Source: Periplaneta americana
Taxonomy: Eukaryota; Arthropoda; Insecta; Blattodea; Blattidae
NCBI RefSeq assembly: GCF_040183065.1
Contig: NC_091119.1
Location: 67,024,892-67,088,891 of the forward strand
Length of the DNA stretch: 64,000 nt
Direction: 5' to 3'
This document shows, piece after piece, positions 52,401-59,283 of this stretch (its first letter is position 1; each line of letters starts with the position of its first letter). The notes beneath the pieces were generated by a model. That model was not told the DNA's origin, did not search any database, and worked only from the letters and a program-made list of their open reading frames with translations. The position numbers and the translations under genes were made by a program.

Positions 52401-55400
52401 GGTATAAGAAATATACTTGGCTAACAGGGTGCTCTGAAACAAATAAGTTATATTCTTATACCTGTATTCTATTTGGAGGTGAAAATGAGTGGTCATCATC
52501 TTCTTGTGGGGTCTGTGTCACAAAAAAATTTTGATAGAAAAGCCGAGAAACATCTGCTATATAACAATATATAAGGTAAGTAGATTTTCTCAGTTTACAT
52601 CTTAGCTTTGCTACTGGTGTTTATAAAAATTTGTAGCACCATAGATTTTAGCTAAAAAGATAATCTACTTATATTTTGTTCCAGATGTAGAAGCGTGATA
52701 CACACTTTTTGTTTCCATTATTTTAAAAATATATTTGCTGCTTCAATAAATGCAGACTCATATTTTGTAGCATTTAACATTTAAATCCGAGAAAAAAGTA
52801 TAGTGCTACTTTCAAAATATATCATATAAACTTCCTGAGTTACATTTTTGCTGATTTAATCACAGGTTGATAAGCAAAGCAGTAATTTTAAACATCTTAA
52901 ATTTATTTTCATTACCTGTACCCAGTGTCCAGTATCAGTGCCCATATCACCAGACATAATTTGTACACTTGCTATTGGTCTGTTTCGTTCTAGAGAAGAT
53001 TTCTTCTCTGCTTCACCTACGACGTCTTTAAGACAATGGACTACTCTGACCAAACCTTCTTTCCAACTCGAAATGTCTCCCCTCTGTGAATCCCACTGCT
53101 GGTTCATGGTCTTGAGGGATTCCAGAATCTGCTCTAGACTTTCCTCTAACTTCTGTCTTGGATCTATTGCATCCATTATCATAGTAGGACTATTTGAGAA
53201 CAAGGCGTCTGGAACATTCAACAAAGTTAAAATATTTTAAACATAATGACTACCTAGTTCATTTATTTAATAATAACATATTATACATAATAATGCTACA
53301 TGAAAGCAAAGCTCGTGTTTGAGGACAGTTCTGATTTGATAAAAAGACTTGAAAGTGAAATAATTTTTCATGATTTACAAACATATGTTTTTTCTGAATT
53401 AAAATTCAAGATTCTCATACCAGAGTATTACACAGATTACACATAATTCATAATTCTCTGTTGTTTCTAAAATAAAATTTAAAATTCTTATACTAATCTC
53501 TATCCATCATAAGAAAAAAGCAACGTAAACAAAGCTAGTAAGTATCATTCTGCAATAGTCTGTTCTGATTGGTTGATTGCTGCAGTGGTACTATTTGCAG
53601 TACAATCAGTTACAATGCCAATCTAATTATTACTTTGGACTGGATGTTATGCATTCCGCTTCCATTTGAAAAATATTACTTACTTACTTACTGGCTTTTA
53701 TGGAACCCGGAGATTCATTGCCGCCCTCACATAAGCCTGCCATTGGTCCCTATCCTGAGCAAGATTAATCCAGTCTCTACCATCATATCCTACCTCCCTC
53801 AAATCCATTTCAATATTATCTTCCCATCTATGTCTCGGCCTCCCCAAAGGTCTTTTCCCCTCTGGCCTCCCAACTAACACTCTATATACATTTCTGGATT
53901 CGTCCATACATGCTACATACCTTGGCCATCTCAAACGTCTGGATTTAATGTTCCTAATTATGTCAGGTGAAGGATACAATGCGTGCAGCTCTGCGTTGTG
54001 TAACTTTCTCCATTCTCCTTTAACTTCATCCCTCTTAGCCCCAAATATTTTCCTAAGAACCTTATTCTCAAAAACCCTCAATCTCTGTTCCTCTCTCAAA
54101 GTGAGAGTCCAAGTTTCAGAGCCATACAGAACAACCGGTAATATAACTGTTTTATAAATTCTAACTTTCAGATTTTTTGACAGCAGACTAGATGACAAAA
54201 GCTTCTCAACCGAATAATAACAGGCATTTCCCATATTTATTCTGCGTTTAATTTCCTCCCGAATGTCATTTATATTTGTTACTGTTGCTCCAAGATATTT
54301 GGATTTTTCCACCTCTTCGAAGGATAAATCTCCAACTTTTATAGTTCCATTTCGTACAATATTCTGATCACGAGACATAATCATATACTTAATCTTTTCG
54401 GGATTTACTTCCAACCCTATCTCTTTACTTGCTTCAAGTAGAATTTCCGTGTTTTCCCTAATCATTTGTGGATTTTCTCCTAACATATTCACATCATCCG
54501 CATAGACAAAAAGCTGATGTAACTGGTTCAATTGCAAACCTTCTGTGTTATCCTGAACTTTCCTAATGGCATATTCTAGAGCGAAGTTAAAAGTAAAGGC
54601 GATGAAAAATATTACAGTACATTAAATTATAGGAAATTCAATTTGATATTAATACCGTAACAAGAAATGTTTTATTCCTATAACAATATCTTCGCCTCAT
54701 GCACTCCTGCAACCACACGTCATTGCCTGTTGTTTAATTCTTCTAATATCAATATATAATGAAAGCTTGTCACAAAATGCAAAACTTACCGATGTTCTAG
54801 TTGCTGCTACTTTCACGAAGGCTTACTACCAAAACAGAATCACTATTGGAATCATTGGAAGAAGAGTCGTTTCCGATGTTAATAATTATACTGTCCACCA
54901 CATGGTCCACTTTTCAGTCAAGTTCCCAAATCCGCTACTCTTCAGAAATCACATGTCTGACATCATGTTGCCACACCTCGGCCGTGACCTCTTGTAAGGC
55001 AGCATTGACAAGCTCCCGCACTTCACGTGATTTGAACATCCAACTACTCTCTTTTCCCCCACTTCTTAATGGTTTACTTTGAGAATGTTTGATAATATCA
55101 CTCAGTCCTGCCACTGTCACTGAGACTGGATCAGCCATAATCACACAGTATTCCAGGCAAGCGATGCAACACGTGGTGCACTACCAGTACTTTTGCAAAC
55201 TGTCCATTATAAATGTGGTTACAATTATATCAGTGAATCAACCATTGTGTAAGATATTTATTTCCGTGTCACATACATTTTGAATGTATTTTTTTACTTT
55301 AGTAGGTTATTTTATGACGCTTTATCAACATCTCAGGTTATTTAGCATCTGAATGAAATGAAGGTGATAATGCCGGTGAAATGAGTCCGGGGTCCAACAT

Positions 55401-55941
55401 CGAAAGTTACCCAGCATTTGCTCAAATTGGATTGAGGGAAAACTCCAGAAAAAACCTCAACCAGGTAACTTGCCCCGACTGGCAATCGAAACCGGACCAC
55501 CTGGTTTCGCGGCTAGACGTGCTAACCGTTACTCCACAGGTATGGACTACATTTTAAATGTAGATATCTGTATGATAACAGAGACGAAACACGCTAAACA
55601 AAAGGGAACTATTTTCTTCGAGAGTATTGTAGGTGATATGGTCAGGCACCAATCATAGTACTTCTAACCATGTGCTTCTATTTACGTTGCTTTTTTCTTA
55701 TGATGAATGGAGATTAGGATCACATGCTTAAGAAGACTGGACAGACAAAAACATACATAAATCACAAATATACATACTTTGTAGACTAACGTTTAAATAC
55801 CAGGATAAGATATTTAACAAGTACACTACATTAAGGTGAAAATAATAAAATTAATAACAATAATACCAGTAATAAGTGAGACAATCTATACCACAATTTT
55901 AGAGTGATGATGAGATTGGTGATCCTATATTATTATTGTTA

Positions 55942-56013
<72 letters not shown>

Positions 56014-57457
56014 GAGTAACTAGTAGCAAATCATGTTGATATAGTAGCAATGATAAGATTGAGAGAAATAATATATTTAGGGAAGAAGTAAACTTGCTTT
56101 ACAATATATGCTACATTTAAACTAAGGAAGTCTGTCATATGAGCTGTTTAATTCTGGATTTGAAAATTCAATTGCTTAAAGTAGCCAATTCTGGATGAAA
56201 TTTTATTATCGAATTATACAGACGTGACTGGGAGGAGTGATAGTAGGAGGAAGAACAATAAAGTGCATAAGATTTGCTGATGATATGGCATTGTTAGCAG
56301 AAGAGGAAATGATACTAAACAATATGCTACTGGAGCTAAATGACAGCTGTGCGCAGTATGAGATGAAGATAAATATAAATAAGACGAAGACCATGGTCAT
56401 TTGGGGTGTACTATAAGCAGTAACATAAGCTGCAGCCAGGAAGTCAAAAGAAGGACAGCAATGGCCAAGGAAGCTTTTAATAGAAAAAGGAGCATTTTCT
56501 GCGGATCTCTGGAAAAAGAACTAAGGAAGATACTAGTGAAGTGTTTTGTATGGAGTGTGGCATTGTATGGGGCAGAAAAACATGGACATTACGACGAAGT
56601 GAAGAGAAGTGAATAGAAGGATTTGAAATGTGGATATGGAGAAGAATGGAACGTGTGAAGTGGACAAACAGAATAAGAAATGAAGCTGTGTTGGAAAGAG
56701 TGGGTGAAGAAGGAATGATGCTGAAACTGATCAGGAAGAGGAAAAGGAATTGGTTGGGTCGCTGGTTGAGAAGAAACTGCCTAGTGAAGGATGCACTGGA
56801 AGGAATGGTGAACGGGAGAAGAGTTTGGGGTAGAAGAAGATATCAGGTGATAGACGACATTAAGATATATGGACCATATGAGGAAACGAAGAAGAAGGCA
56901 GAAAATAGGAAAGCTTGGAGAAAGCTGGGTTTGCAGTGAAATACCTGTCCTTGGACAGAACACTAAATGAATGAATAGACGTGGACCATAATTTATATTA
57001 TGTAGTAGAGCAGCAGATGTGAAGCATTTAGGTTCAACTAAAATAAGAATTTCATTTCGTCTTGTATGAGAGTCATGGCAACTATTTTTTTCAGCGGAAT
57101 CCCAGACCGCGATTCACATTTGTCGATATACAGCAATGACATTGAGATGTATCATACTTATTGATGCCACTAGATGGTGTAGATGTTCAATGACAGAAGA
57201 GGAAGGGATGCGCAAAAATCAGTTGATTTTCAATCATTGTCAAGTATGGATGTCAGTCAGCTAGAACAATGTGCGTATGTAAAAATAGCGTATGACATTC
57301 GAGGAATTCTTTTGTGTCATTTTGTTCCCCATGATCAGACTGGCAGCGGCGGTGGTGGTGGGGGGTTGGTAGTGGTTGTGGTGGTGGCAGCGGGGGCAGT
57401 GGTGGTGGCAGGGGGGGGCAGTGGCGGTGCCAGTGGCAGTGATATGATGATGACGAC

Positions 57458-57494
<37 letters not shown>

Positions 57495-59076
57495 AGAGTC
57501 CAGATTTTTATGTAATTATATTATTTTTTTCCTTAGTATGTATCTTTCTGAAAACTCAAAATGTTGGCGAAATAGGCTACTAAGATAATTATATTTAATT
57601 TTAATACCACATATTTCTTACATATTTTTACACAAAATTAACATCCAAGCCAAATGTATTTTAATTAAACGTCTTGTAAAGAAAATTGTTAATATTTAAG
57701 CATAAACTAAAATGAAATTATAAAAATATTTATACAATTTCAAATGCAAAGTTTTCAATACATAAAGACTTAATGAGATACATACTTCATCATTCAGGAC
57801 AGGACAACCACTCAGGTGTAATTTCGCATTTCCCTGCTAATCCTGCTGTCTTGCACTTTGTCCTCAACTCTGGAAAAATCTTGGTGATCTACAGGACTCA
57901 CTACATAATAACTTATGTCATTGCACTGCTTGAATGCGGCTCAAATTTTATCTTTGTGATTTGTTAGCTGGGGTTTACAGTGAAATAGAGAAATACGAGT
58001 ATTTAGAGTATTTCCTGGAATTGGAAAAGGTATATTTTATTACACAGGACCTTTTATTACATTATTCACTTGACTGCTTCGCAACATCTGTTACAGAATT
58101 CTAAAATTGTGTATGAGTTGCAACTGCAACTTCAGCTGGATTTCCAAAAGCATCGAAAAATGGAAACTATCGGACTTTCACTCATGATATTGGTGGACAT
58201 CATCTGTGACGCAAAGAATAAACTCAGTGTTGTCCGTGGAACTGCAAATAAACAAGTCGAAAAAAAATTCGTAGCAGTCCTTGAACGAAATCAGGGTTAC
58301 ACCAGTTTATTTACTGTTAATCAGATCCTCAGTGGAGAAATGCGGAATATTCCAAAAGTCATAGGCATTTGTTTAAATATGCGATGTTGAGAGATCGTTT
58401 TCGGTGTATAAGAACATGCTGTCTGATCACCGACGAAACTTAAATCCTGAAAATATGGAGAAATATCTTTTGGCACATTGTACTTCATGCCTTGATTAAT
58501 TTTAGAATCGCACTAAAATCTAACTATCGAGACATACCATATATAAATACGTAATTTGTATGAAATTAATCTTCTTATTCATCTTTATTTAAAATAAAAC
58601 TATTTTTTTAACAAAATAATTTTTAACTCATTATGCAATTTTGACATTACATATTTAGTACATATTTCGAAGTTTTCACTTATATATTTATGTACATATT
58701 TTTAGGGTCAATATTAGTACATAAAAATCTGGACTCTAATGATGATCTGATGAAACCCAATCACACTGCTTAATCCTAAGTTTAAGTGTATGAATTCAAA
58801 TTCCAGACCTTGGATAACTCTAGCTTCAGACAGACATGCCTCTTGGTATCTGTTGAATGTGCTGTGAGAGATCTTTCCCATGCTATGCAGCTTCCCAATG
58901 AATCTGGCCCTTGTGTCTGGAATGTCTGGAAGCACACGTGGGGTGAGTAACTTGCCAACAAACTCCTGTTCAAAGTGCTGGCGACGGAACACAGAGGCAT
59001 CCAGCAGTATCTGTGCCACCTCCCCATTGTGAGTTTCAAAGTATTTCAGTGCAAACTCTATGTCTTGTTCCGTATT
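27364..59076 (-). CDS. FANCA: FANCA, Fanconi anaemia core-complex protein (10 C-terminal coding exons)
   Basis: FANCA scaffolds the nuclear Fanconi core complex that ubiquitinates FANCD2-FANCI at DNA interstrand crosslinks. Ten exons (59076-58809, 53208-52916, 50053-49874, 47507-47353, 46726-46447, 42325-42137, 37225-37041, 33335-33230, 31089-30928, 28158-27364) have AG/GT borders and phases that agree at every junction, giving 2,613 bases including the stop, about 870 residues. Human FANCA has close to the same length from the matching point to its C-terminus. Diagnostic resemblance (recalled, not aligned by program): [18 protein letters not shown] against human [32 protein letters not shown] against [14 protein letters not shown], and LARLVNSRL against FFHLVNSEM. 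The protein is mostly alpha-helical. The first roughly 580 residues are not in the window. No internal stops, so probably functional. Introns reach 5.6 kb and are full of transposons. Confidence 0.9.
28320..29279 (+). mobile_element. Tigger/pogo deletion derivative with intact ends
   Basis: Inverted ends CAGTAAAACCTCGATAAGA and (complement) CAGTAAAACCCCAATAAGA with TA on each side. Lies in the last FANCA intron. 960 bp against about 2.4 kb for typical Tigger elements. Encodes only the HTH frame below. Confidence 0.9.
28791..29084 (+). pseudogene. Tigger transposase reduced to its DNA-binding N-terminus
   Basis: 97 codons in one open frame. [19 protein letters not shown], then [20 protein letters not shown] form the CENP-B N-terminal-type helix-turn-helix of pogo/Tigger transposases, followed by a basic KRKRVKCGK patch that could serve nuclear import. 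It then jumps to [12 protein letters not shown], the usual transposase C-terminus. The CENP-B second DNA-binding half and the DDE domain are absent. No ATG: the first codon in the expected place is GTG, so translation is doubtful unless a spliced or upstream start exists. Confidence 0.75.
29410..30850. mobile_element. hAT-like non-autonomous element, copy 1
   Basis: Ends CAGTGGCGAAGCTC and, inverted, CAATGGCGAGCTAAGG. It shares two blocks with 51,988-52,630: the left-hand block (GGCTTGTGGCAGAAGCCTC; GTTGAGTGTTAGTTTAATCA) and the right end (ATATAAGGTAAG, then TTAGCT). No transposase frame and no convincing 8-bp duplication. Confidence 0.6.
30135..30300. repeat. Three tandem units of about 57 bp with TTAGG-like motifs
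   Basis: Each unit runs through GGTTAGGTTAGTTTAGGC-like sequence, CTTTTGGTATGTCTTGCAT and ACGAATCTGT. Two units contain (TTAGG)2-like stretches, the insect telomere repeat. Confidence 0.85.
30928..31089 (-). CDS. FANCA: FANCA exon i
   Basis: Acceptor TTTTTTTCTTTTACAG, perfect donor AGG/GTGAGT. 54 codons: [20 protein letters not shown] and [16 protein letters not shown], corresponding to human LTQDITAHFFRGLLNACL and CQTKCPLILTSAL. Confidence 0.87.
31917..32742. mobile_element. MITE with long inverted repeats and internal sub-repeats
   Basis: Left end AAGGTACGGCCACACGTCGC and right end its near complement; similarity continues inward with TACTTTTGCTGC and TACTGCAGC. Sub-repeats of the type GCAACTTTTGTACTGCAGC recur in both orientations across the first and last 200 bp. 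No coding. Target duplication not resolved. Confidence 0.75.
33230..33335 (-). CDS. FANCA: FANCA exon h
   Basis: Acceptor TTACTTGCTTTACAG, perfect donor CTG/GTGAGT. Short exon (106 bases) encoding [18 protein letters not shown] and [10 protein letters not shown], aligned with human LPSSVLCGSSF and FFHLVNSEM. Confidence 0.87.
33650..33880 (-). repeat. SINE family A copy
   Basis: AACCCAGGGTCCAGCACCGA, GGAAAAACCTCAATCAGG, GGATTCGATCCTGG, then a decayed head. Confidence 0.85.
33885..35200. other. Intron sequence, no gene seen; (AAT)n microsatellite at 34,410-34,504
   Basis: AT-rich, with AAT units interrupted by ATAACAACAACAACA. No other motif. Confidence 0.5.
35207..36548 (+). mobile_element. 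Dispersed repeat R, copy 2
   Basis: CTAGCCATACCCGTGTGCTC at the start and GGCTACAGATTTATTATTAG, TATAGAT at the end, as in copy 1. Its middle (about 35,412-35,965) differs from copy 1 and contains a relic of the foldback family found at 50,312-50,545 (GTAAATGGCGCTTGGCCCAC). Confidence 0.8.
37041..37225 (-). CDS. FANCA: FANCA exon g
   Basis: Acceptor AATTCTCTTTGTAG, donor TTTCAG/GTATCA. Encodes [28 protein letters not shown] and [17 protein letters not shown], the position of human DIISRLQEMVADLELQ. Carries two bases over. Confidence 0.85.
37373..37505 (+). repeat. SINE family C, head portion
   Basis: CTCTGTGGTAGCGTGTCTGC and GGTTCGATTCCCGGC, then the start of the body (TAATCACTAAATTGTGCACC), as in the complement of 20,118-20,487. 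Confidence 0.85.
37510..38550. other. Intron sequence; unclassified repeat-like stretch and (CA)n
   Basis: 37,780-38,070 is less AT-rich and may be an unrecognised SINE or element end. (CA)n at 38,072-38,098. 38,130-38,510 is also GC-richer and non-coding. No family assigned. Confidence 0.35.
38556..38765 (-). repeat. SINE family A copy
   Basis: GGCGAAATGAGTCCGAGGTC, GTAACTTGTTCCAACCAGGA, TTTGAACCTGGG, ending in TTCCACAGTGGTGG. Confidence 0.88.
39299..39372 (-). repeat. tRNA-like SINE head
   Basis: Minus strand: CCCCTTAGCTCAGTTGAAAG then GGTTCAAATCCTCGTC, an A box and B box about 45 bp apart. The stem pairing is too poor for a working tRNA. A second, weaker tRNA-like stretch is at about 39,835-39,900. 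Confidence 0.6.
39400..39556 (+). pseudogene. Tc1-type transposase C-terminus
   Basis: [20 protein letters not shown] and then [19 protein letters not shown] before a stop, the standard end of Tc1 transposases (SMPxRLxxVIxxxGGxTxY). There is one stop between the two parts. Confidence 0.8.
40407..41082 (-). mobile_element. Tigger/pogo-like derivative with TA duplication
   Basis: Ends CAGTAGAACCTCTATTATCT and (complement) CAGTAGAACCCCAATTTTCC, TA outside both. The minus strand around 40,859-40,712 keeps a helix-turn-helix start ([34 protein letters not shown]). A homopolymer A run after the first residues puts the start and the HTH in different frames. Confidence 0.85.
41195..41435 (+). pseudogene. 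LINE family delta, 3' end
   Basis: Encodes [14 protein letters not shown], then [12 protein letters not shown] and a stop, with an ATGATGATGA tail: the usual C-terminus of an arthropod LINE ORF2. 5'-truncated. Confidence 0.8.
41600..41875 (+). pseudogene. Mariner-like transposase N-terminal fragment
   Basis: [36 protein letters not shown], then [14 protein letters not shown], with one stop between the second and third parts. This is the N-terminal helix-turn-helix of a common arthropod IS630/mariner family (usual form: FIETKSVTQVQRxFRxxYG ... FxETGxVxxKKxxGRP). Confidence 0.75.
42137..42325 (-). CDS. FANCA: FANCA exon f
   Basis: The acceptor tract is an extraordinary T run then CCCCCATTTTTCAG. 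Perfect donor GAT/GTAAGT. 63 codons encoding [19 protein letters not shown] and [16 protein letters not shown], matching the human [20 protein letters not shown] and ILVNALMDF. The T run (about 20) is an unstable microsatellite inside the splice acceptor. Confidence 0.9.
42543..43508. mobile_element. MITE with 25-bp inverted repeats
   Basis: CATGGATGAATATATAATAG with GATGC at the left, and the complement of CATGGATGAATATATAATTA with GGATGC at the right. AGTGT lies just outside both ends. 966 bp, non-coding, in the intron immediately 5' of FANCA exon f. Confidence 0.75.
43635..44661 (-). mobile_element. Tc1/mariner-superfamily transposon with complete ends
   Basis: 37-bp inverted repeats (CAGTGTGTCCGCAGAAACAT and CAGTGTGTTCGCAGAAACAT), continuing to GGTTATAAACTG, with TA outside both. 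1,027 bp. Holds the catalytic half of the transposase only. Confidence 0.93.
43960..44350 (-). pseudogene. Transposase catalytic domain of the 43.6-kb mariner element
   Basis: Minus strand: [17 protein letters not shown] (first catalytic Asp, about 44,350), one stop, then the open frame 44,268-43,960 with [37 protein letters not shown] (second Asp) and WPPRSPD (start of the third). The N-terminal DNA-binding part is missing, so the copy could not be autonomous. Confidence 0.85.
45020..45305 (+). repeat. SINE family D
   Basis: CTCAATGGCGAATAGCTAGA, GGTTCGAATCCTGGAGGGG, then an unrelated body (TTTTCTTGGGTTACTCCCGT; AACCACAAGCTTTGGCACAT) ending before an A-rich run. Only copy in the window. Confidence 0.8.
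45362..46083 (+). mobile_element. hAT deletion derivative
   Basis: Inverted ends CCAGGATTTAAGCCACAGTC and CCAGGATTTAAGCTAGAAAA, each followed by AAAAATGC sub-terminal repeats. At about 45,650-45,760 it keeps the hAT C-terminal dimerisation signature [17 protein letters not shown] in a broken frame. Confidence 0.78.
46090..46440. other. Intron sequence, no feature seen
   Basis: No frame or repeat recognised. Confidence 0.4.
46447..46726 (-). CDS. FANCA: FANCA exon e
   Basis: Acceptor TTATTGGTTACAG, donor GCAGAG/GTAGTA. Encodes [17 protein letters not shown] (human KFCTAAISYSLCKFSS) and [15 protein letters not shown] (human LIKKFQFLMFRLFSEA). The stretch between them is a Ser/Asn/Thr-rich loop. 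Confidence 0.88.
47115..47315. repeat. SINE family B body fused to a LINE alpha 3' end
   Basis: 47,115-47,265 matches the complement of the family B body (GAGGACTCGCCATAGACCAC; GGGGAAAACCTCGGAAG). 47,268-47,315 is the LINE alpha terminus on the plus strand (TATGTGAGGGCAGCAATGAA, encoding [11 protein letters not shown] then stop), the same end that closes the 53.7-kb copy. Confidence 0.7.
47353..47507 (-). CDS. FANCA: FANCA exon d
   Basis: Acceptor ACTGTGTTTCAG, donor TTACAG/GTGATA. Encodes [20 protein letters not shown] (human counterpart LGLAALAVHLGE) and WEMEECYR, leaving two bases for the next exon. Confidence 0.85.
47510..48445. other. Intron sequence, no gene seen
   Basis: Short (CAT)n and (ATT)n microsatellites near 48,000-48,040 and 48,135-48,165. 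Otherwise AT-rich. Confidence 0.45.
48449..49391 (+). mobile_element. Tc1/mariner-superfamily transposon with complete ends, decayed transposase
   Basis: Inverted repeats of about 75 bp (CTGTGTCACTGAAAATTATT left; CTGGGTCAGCGAAAATGGTT right), both continuing to ACTTAATGGATATACA, with TA outside. The transposase relic reads [14 protein letters not shown], then FFFNDNI and YLDMLEHHVF, with stops after. Same catalytic family as the element at 43,635, but with different termini. The N-terminal third is missing. Confidence 0.88.
49874..50053 (-). CDS. FANCA: FANCA exon c
   Basis: Acceptor GTGTTATGTTACAG, perfect donor AAG/GTGAGT, phase 0 at both ends, 60 codons. Encodes [20 protein letters not shown] and [18 protein letters not shown], matching the place of human AVDLLLTSFCQNLMAAS and CQLLRHQG. 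Confidence 0.85.
50312..50545. mobile_element. Foldback element of 234 bp
   Basis: Nearly all of it is two arms of about 88 bp (AAGGGTTCAGAGACATGGCG left; complement AAGGGTTCAGAGTCATAGTG), meeting at CCAAGCGCCATTTATTAAAA and onward, with a short AT-rich loop. A relic of the family is embedded in repeat R copy 2. Confidence 0.85.
50570..51985 (+). pseudogene. LINE (I/R1/Jockey-type) RNase H region, split by a solo LTR
   Basis: About 50,600-50,700 encodes [18 protein letters not shown], the segment after the reverse transcriptase in I-group LINEs. 50,898-51,102 encodes the RNase H start [19 protein letters not shown] with the first catalytic Asp. The next conserved block, DTELLAI with its Glu, follows the LTR insertion at about 51,945. 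Strongly 5'- and 3'-truncated. Confidence 0.78.
51103..51908 (+). mobile_element. Solo LTR of an LTR retrotransposon (Gypsy-like), fossil
   Basis: 806 bp beginning TGTGACAG and ending GTTACA, bordered by the direct repeat ATAC (51,099-51,102 and 51,909-51,912). GC-richer than its surroundings. TATAAAAT at about 51,386 could be the promoter box and AATAAA at about 51,897 the polyadenylation signal, in the right order. No internal region or second LTR: the usual product of LTR-LTR recombination. The short duplication is still perfect, so it is not very old. Family is inferred from the termini alone. Confidence 0.8.
51988..52630. mobile_element. hAT-like non-autonomous element, copy 2 (partial)
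   Basis: Shares GCAGAAGCCTC, CTCGCAAGCTTGAGGGA, GTTGAGTGTTAGTTTAATCA and the right end (ATATATAAGGTAAG, CTTAGCTTTGCTACTGG) with 29,410-30,850. The left terminus is missing. Confidence 0.6.
52916..53208 (-). CDS. FANCA: FANCA exon b
   Basis: Acceptor GTTGAATGTTCCAG, donor GTACAG/GTAATG. Encodes [18 protein letters not shown] and [13 protein letters not shown], corresponding to the human segment with a Gln/Leu-rich helix followed by ISKIQLSINTPR. 293 bases: two complete a split codon from exon a, the rest are whole codons. Confidence 0.85.
53672..54598 (-). pseudogene. LINE family alpha (RTE-like), reverse-transcriptase C-terminal two-thirds of a domain plus 3' end
   Basis: The longest LINE frame in the window: 279 codons open on the minus strand (54,537-53,698) and extending upstream in frame to about 54,595 ([16 protein letters not shown]). 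Contains the catalytic [52 protein letters not shown] and [19 protein letters not shown], ending [11 protein letters not shown]. The 3' end is followed by a (TAAG)n tail, as expected of target-primed insertion. 5'-truncated before the RT core, so inactive but evidently recent. Lies in the 5.6-kb FANCA intron. Confidence 0.92.
54935..55150 (-). pseudogene. Tc1/mariner-type transposase C-terminal fragment
   Basis: [20 protein letters not shown] leads to [20 protein letters not shown] and [15 protein letters not shown], then a stop. The same frame past two stops gives [19 protein letters not shown]. The FKxxxVRELVxxALxEVT ... W ... HV pattern suits the tail of an IS630/Tc family. It lies between FANCA exons a and b, but the phases of those exons join without it, so it is intronic, not FANCA. 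Confidence 0.45.
55289..55548 (-). repeat. SINE family A, full length with target-site duplication
   Basis: Complement of the family A consensus from tail (GACGCTTTATCAACATCTCA) to head (CTAACCGTTACTCCACAGG). A 14-bp repeat ACATTTTGAATGTA / ACATTTTAAATGTA flanks it with one mismatch. Confidence 0.92.
55550..56220. other. Intron sequence with (ATT)n at 55,930-56,013
   Basis: No gene or other repeat recognised. Confidence 0.6.
56225..56965 (+). pseudogene. LINE family gamma (Jockey/CR1-like), RT C-terminal part and 3' end
   Basis: Catalytic [15 protein letters not shown] at about 56,270-56,315, then [20 protein letters not shown] in another frame (56,401-56,616), [11 protein letters not shown], and the open frame 56,628-56,939 with [31 protein letters not shown] and [11 protein letters not shown]. 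Ends in an (AATG)n tail. 5'-truncated, with about two frame breaks. Confidence 0.88.
57183..57345 (+). pseudogene. Mariner-like transposase remnant (start joined to catalytic region)
   Basis: [17 protein letters not shown] resembles the N-terminal helix of a known IS630-type family (usual LEQRAYVKIA), then [12 protein letters not shown] resembles its catalytic-domain segment. The middle is deleted. The frame runs into a GGT/ATG-rich microsatellite. Confidence 0.5.
57345..57493. repeat. (GGT)n-like and (ATG)n microsatellite
   Basis: A GTG/GGC-rich stretch followed by ATG units. The final ATGATGAT is the left target duplication of the next element. Confidence 0.93.
57494..58738 (+). mobile_element. 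hAT transposon with perfect 8-bp target duplication
   Basis: 21-bp identical inverted repeats TAGAGTCCAGATTTTTATGT(A), flanked by ATGATGAT on both sides (57,486-57,493 and 58,739-58,746). Sub-terminal ACATATTT motifs recur at both ends. 1,245 bp, carrying only the transposase C-terminus. The right end is about 70 bp from the FANCA exon a donor. Confidence 0.95.
58070..58497 (+). pseudogene. hAT transposase C-terminal part
   Basis: 58,070-58,387 encodes [39 protein letters not shown] and [13 protein letters not shown]. After one stop and a frame change, 58,386-58,497 encodes [28 protein letters not shown] and a stop, the hAT dimerisation signature. BED finger and catalytic core are absent. 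Confidence 0.82.
58809..59076 (-). CDS. FANCA: FANCA exon a (first in window)
   Basis: Acceptor TTGTTTGATGTTTCAG, then AATACGG (phase 0). Encodes [32 protein letters not shown], the hallmark [18 protein letters not shown] and [14 protein letters not shown]. Human FANCA has [17 protein letters not shown] and YCQAC in the same order. The donor is CCAAG/GTCTGG, a weak site chosen because its phase (one base carried over) fits the next exon exactly. The hAT element at 57,494-58,738 ends only about 70 bp past this donor. Confidence 0.9.
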
Positions 59077-59283
59077 CTGAAACATCAAACAAGCATATCA
59101 TTACGAGAAATTAAGTTTTAAGCTGATTGTGTTCAGAAAAATAATTATTTCCTGGAAGAGAGAAATATGACCACATACTTTTATGGAACTATATACAGAG
59201 TGATTTATAGAGGGTGGAAGGTATGGTAGTACATTAATTGTAGGATGTGATTCTTTCAAATATAACAAACAAAAAAGTCTAAT

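Noticed and set aside
54935-55150. Possible extra FANCA exon starting MADPVSV
   Set aside because: Exons a and b join in phase without it, human FANCA has no matching segment, and the frame resembles a Tc-type transposase tail.
57183-57515. Gly/Val-rich 110-residue protein
   Set aside because: A short mariner remnant running into GGT and ATG microsatellites.
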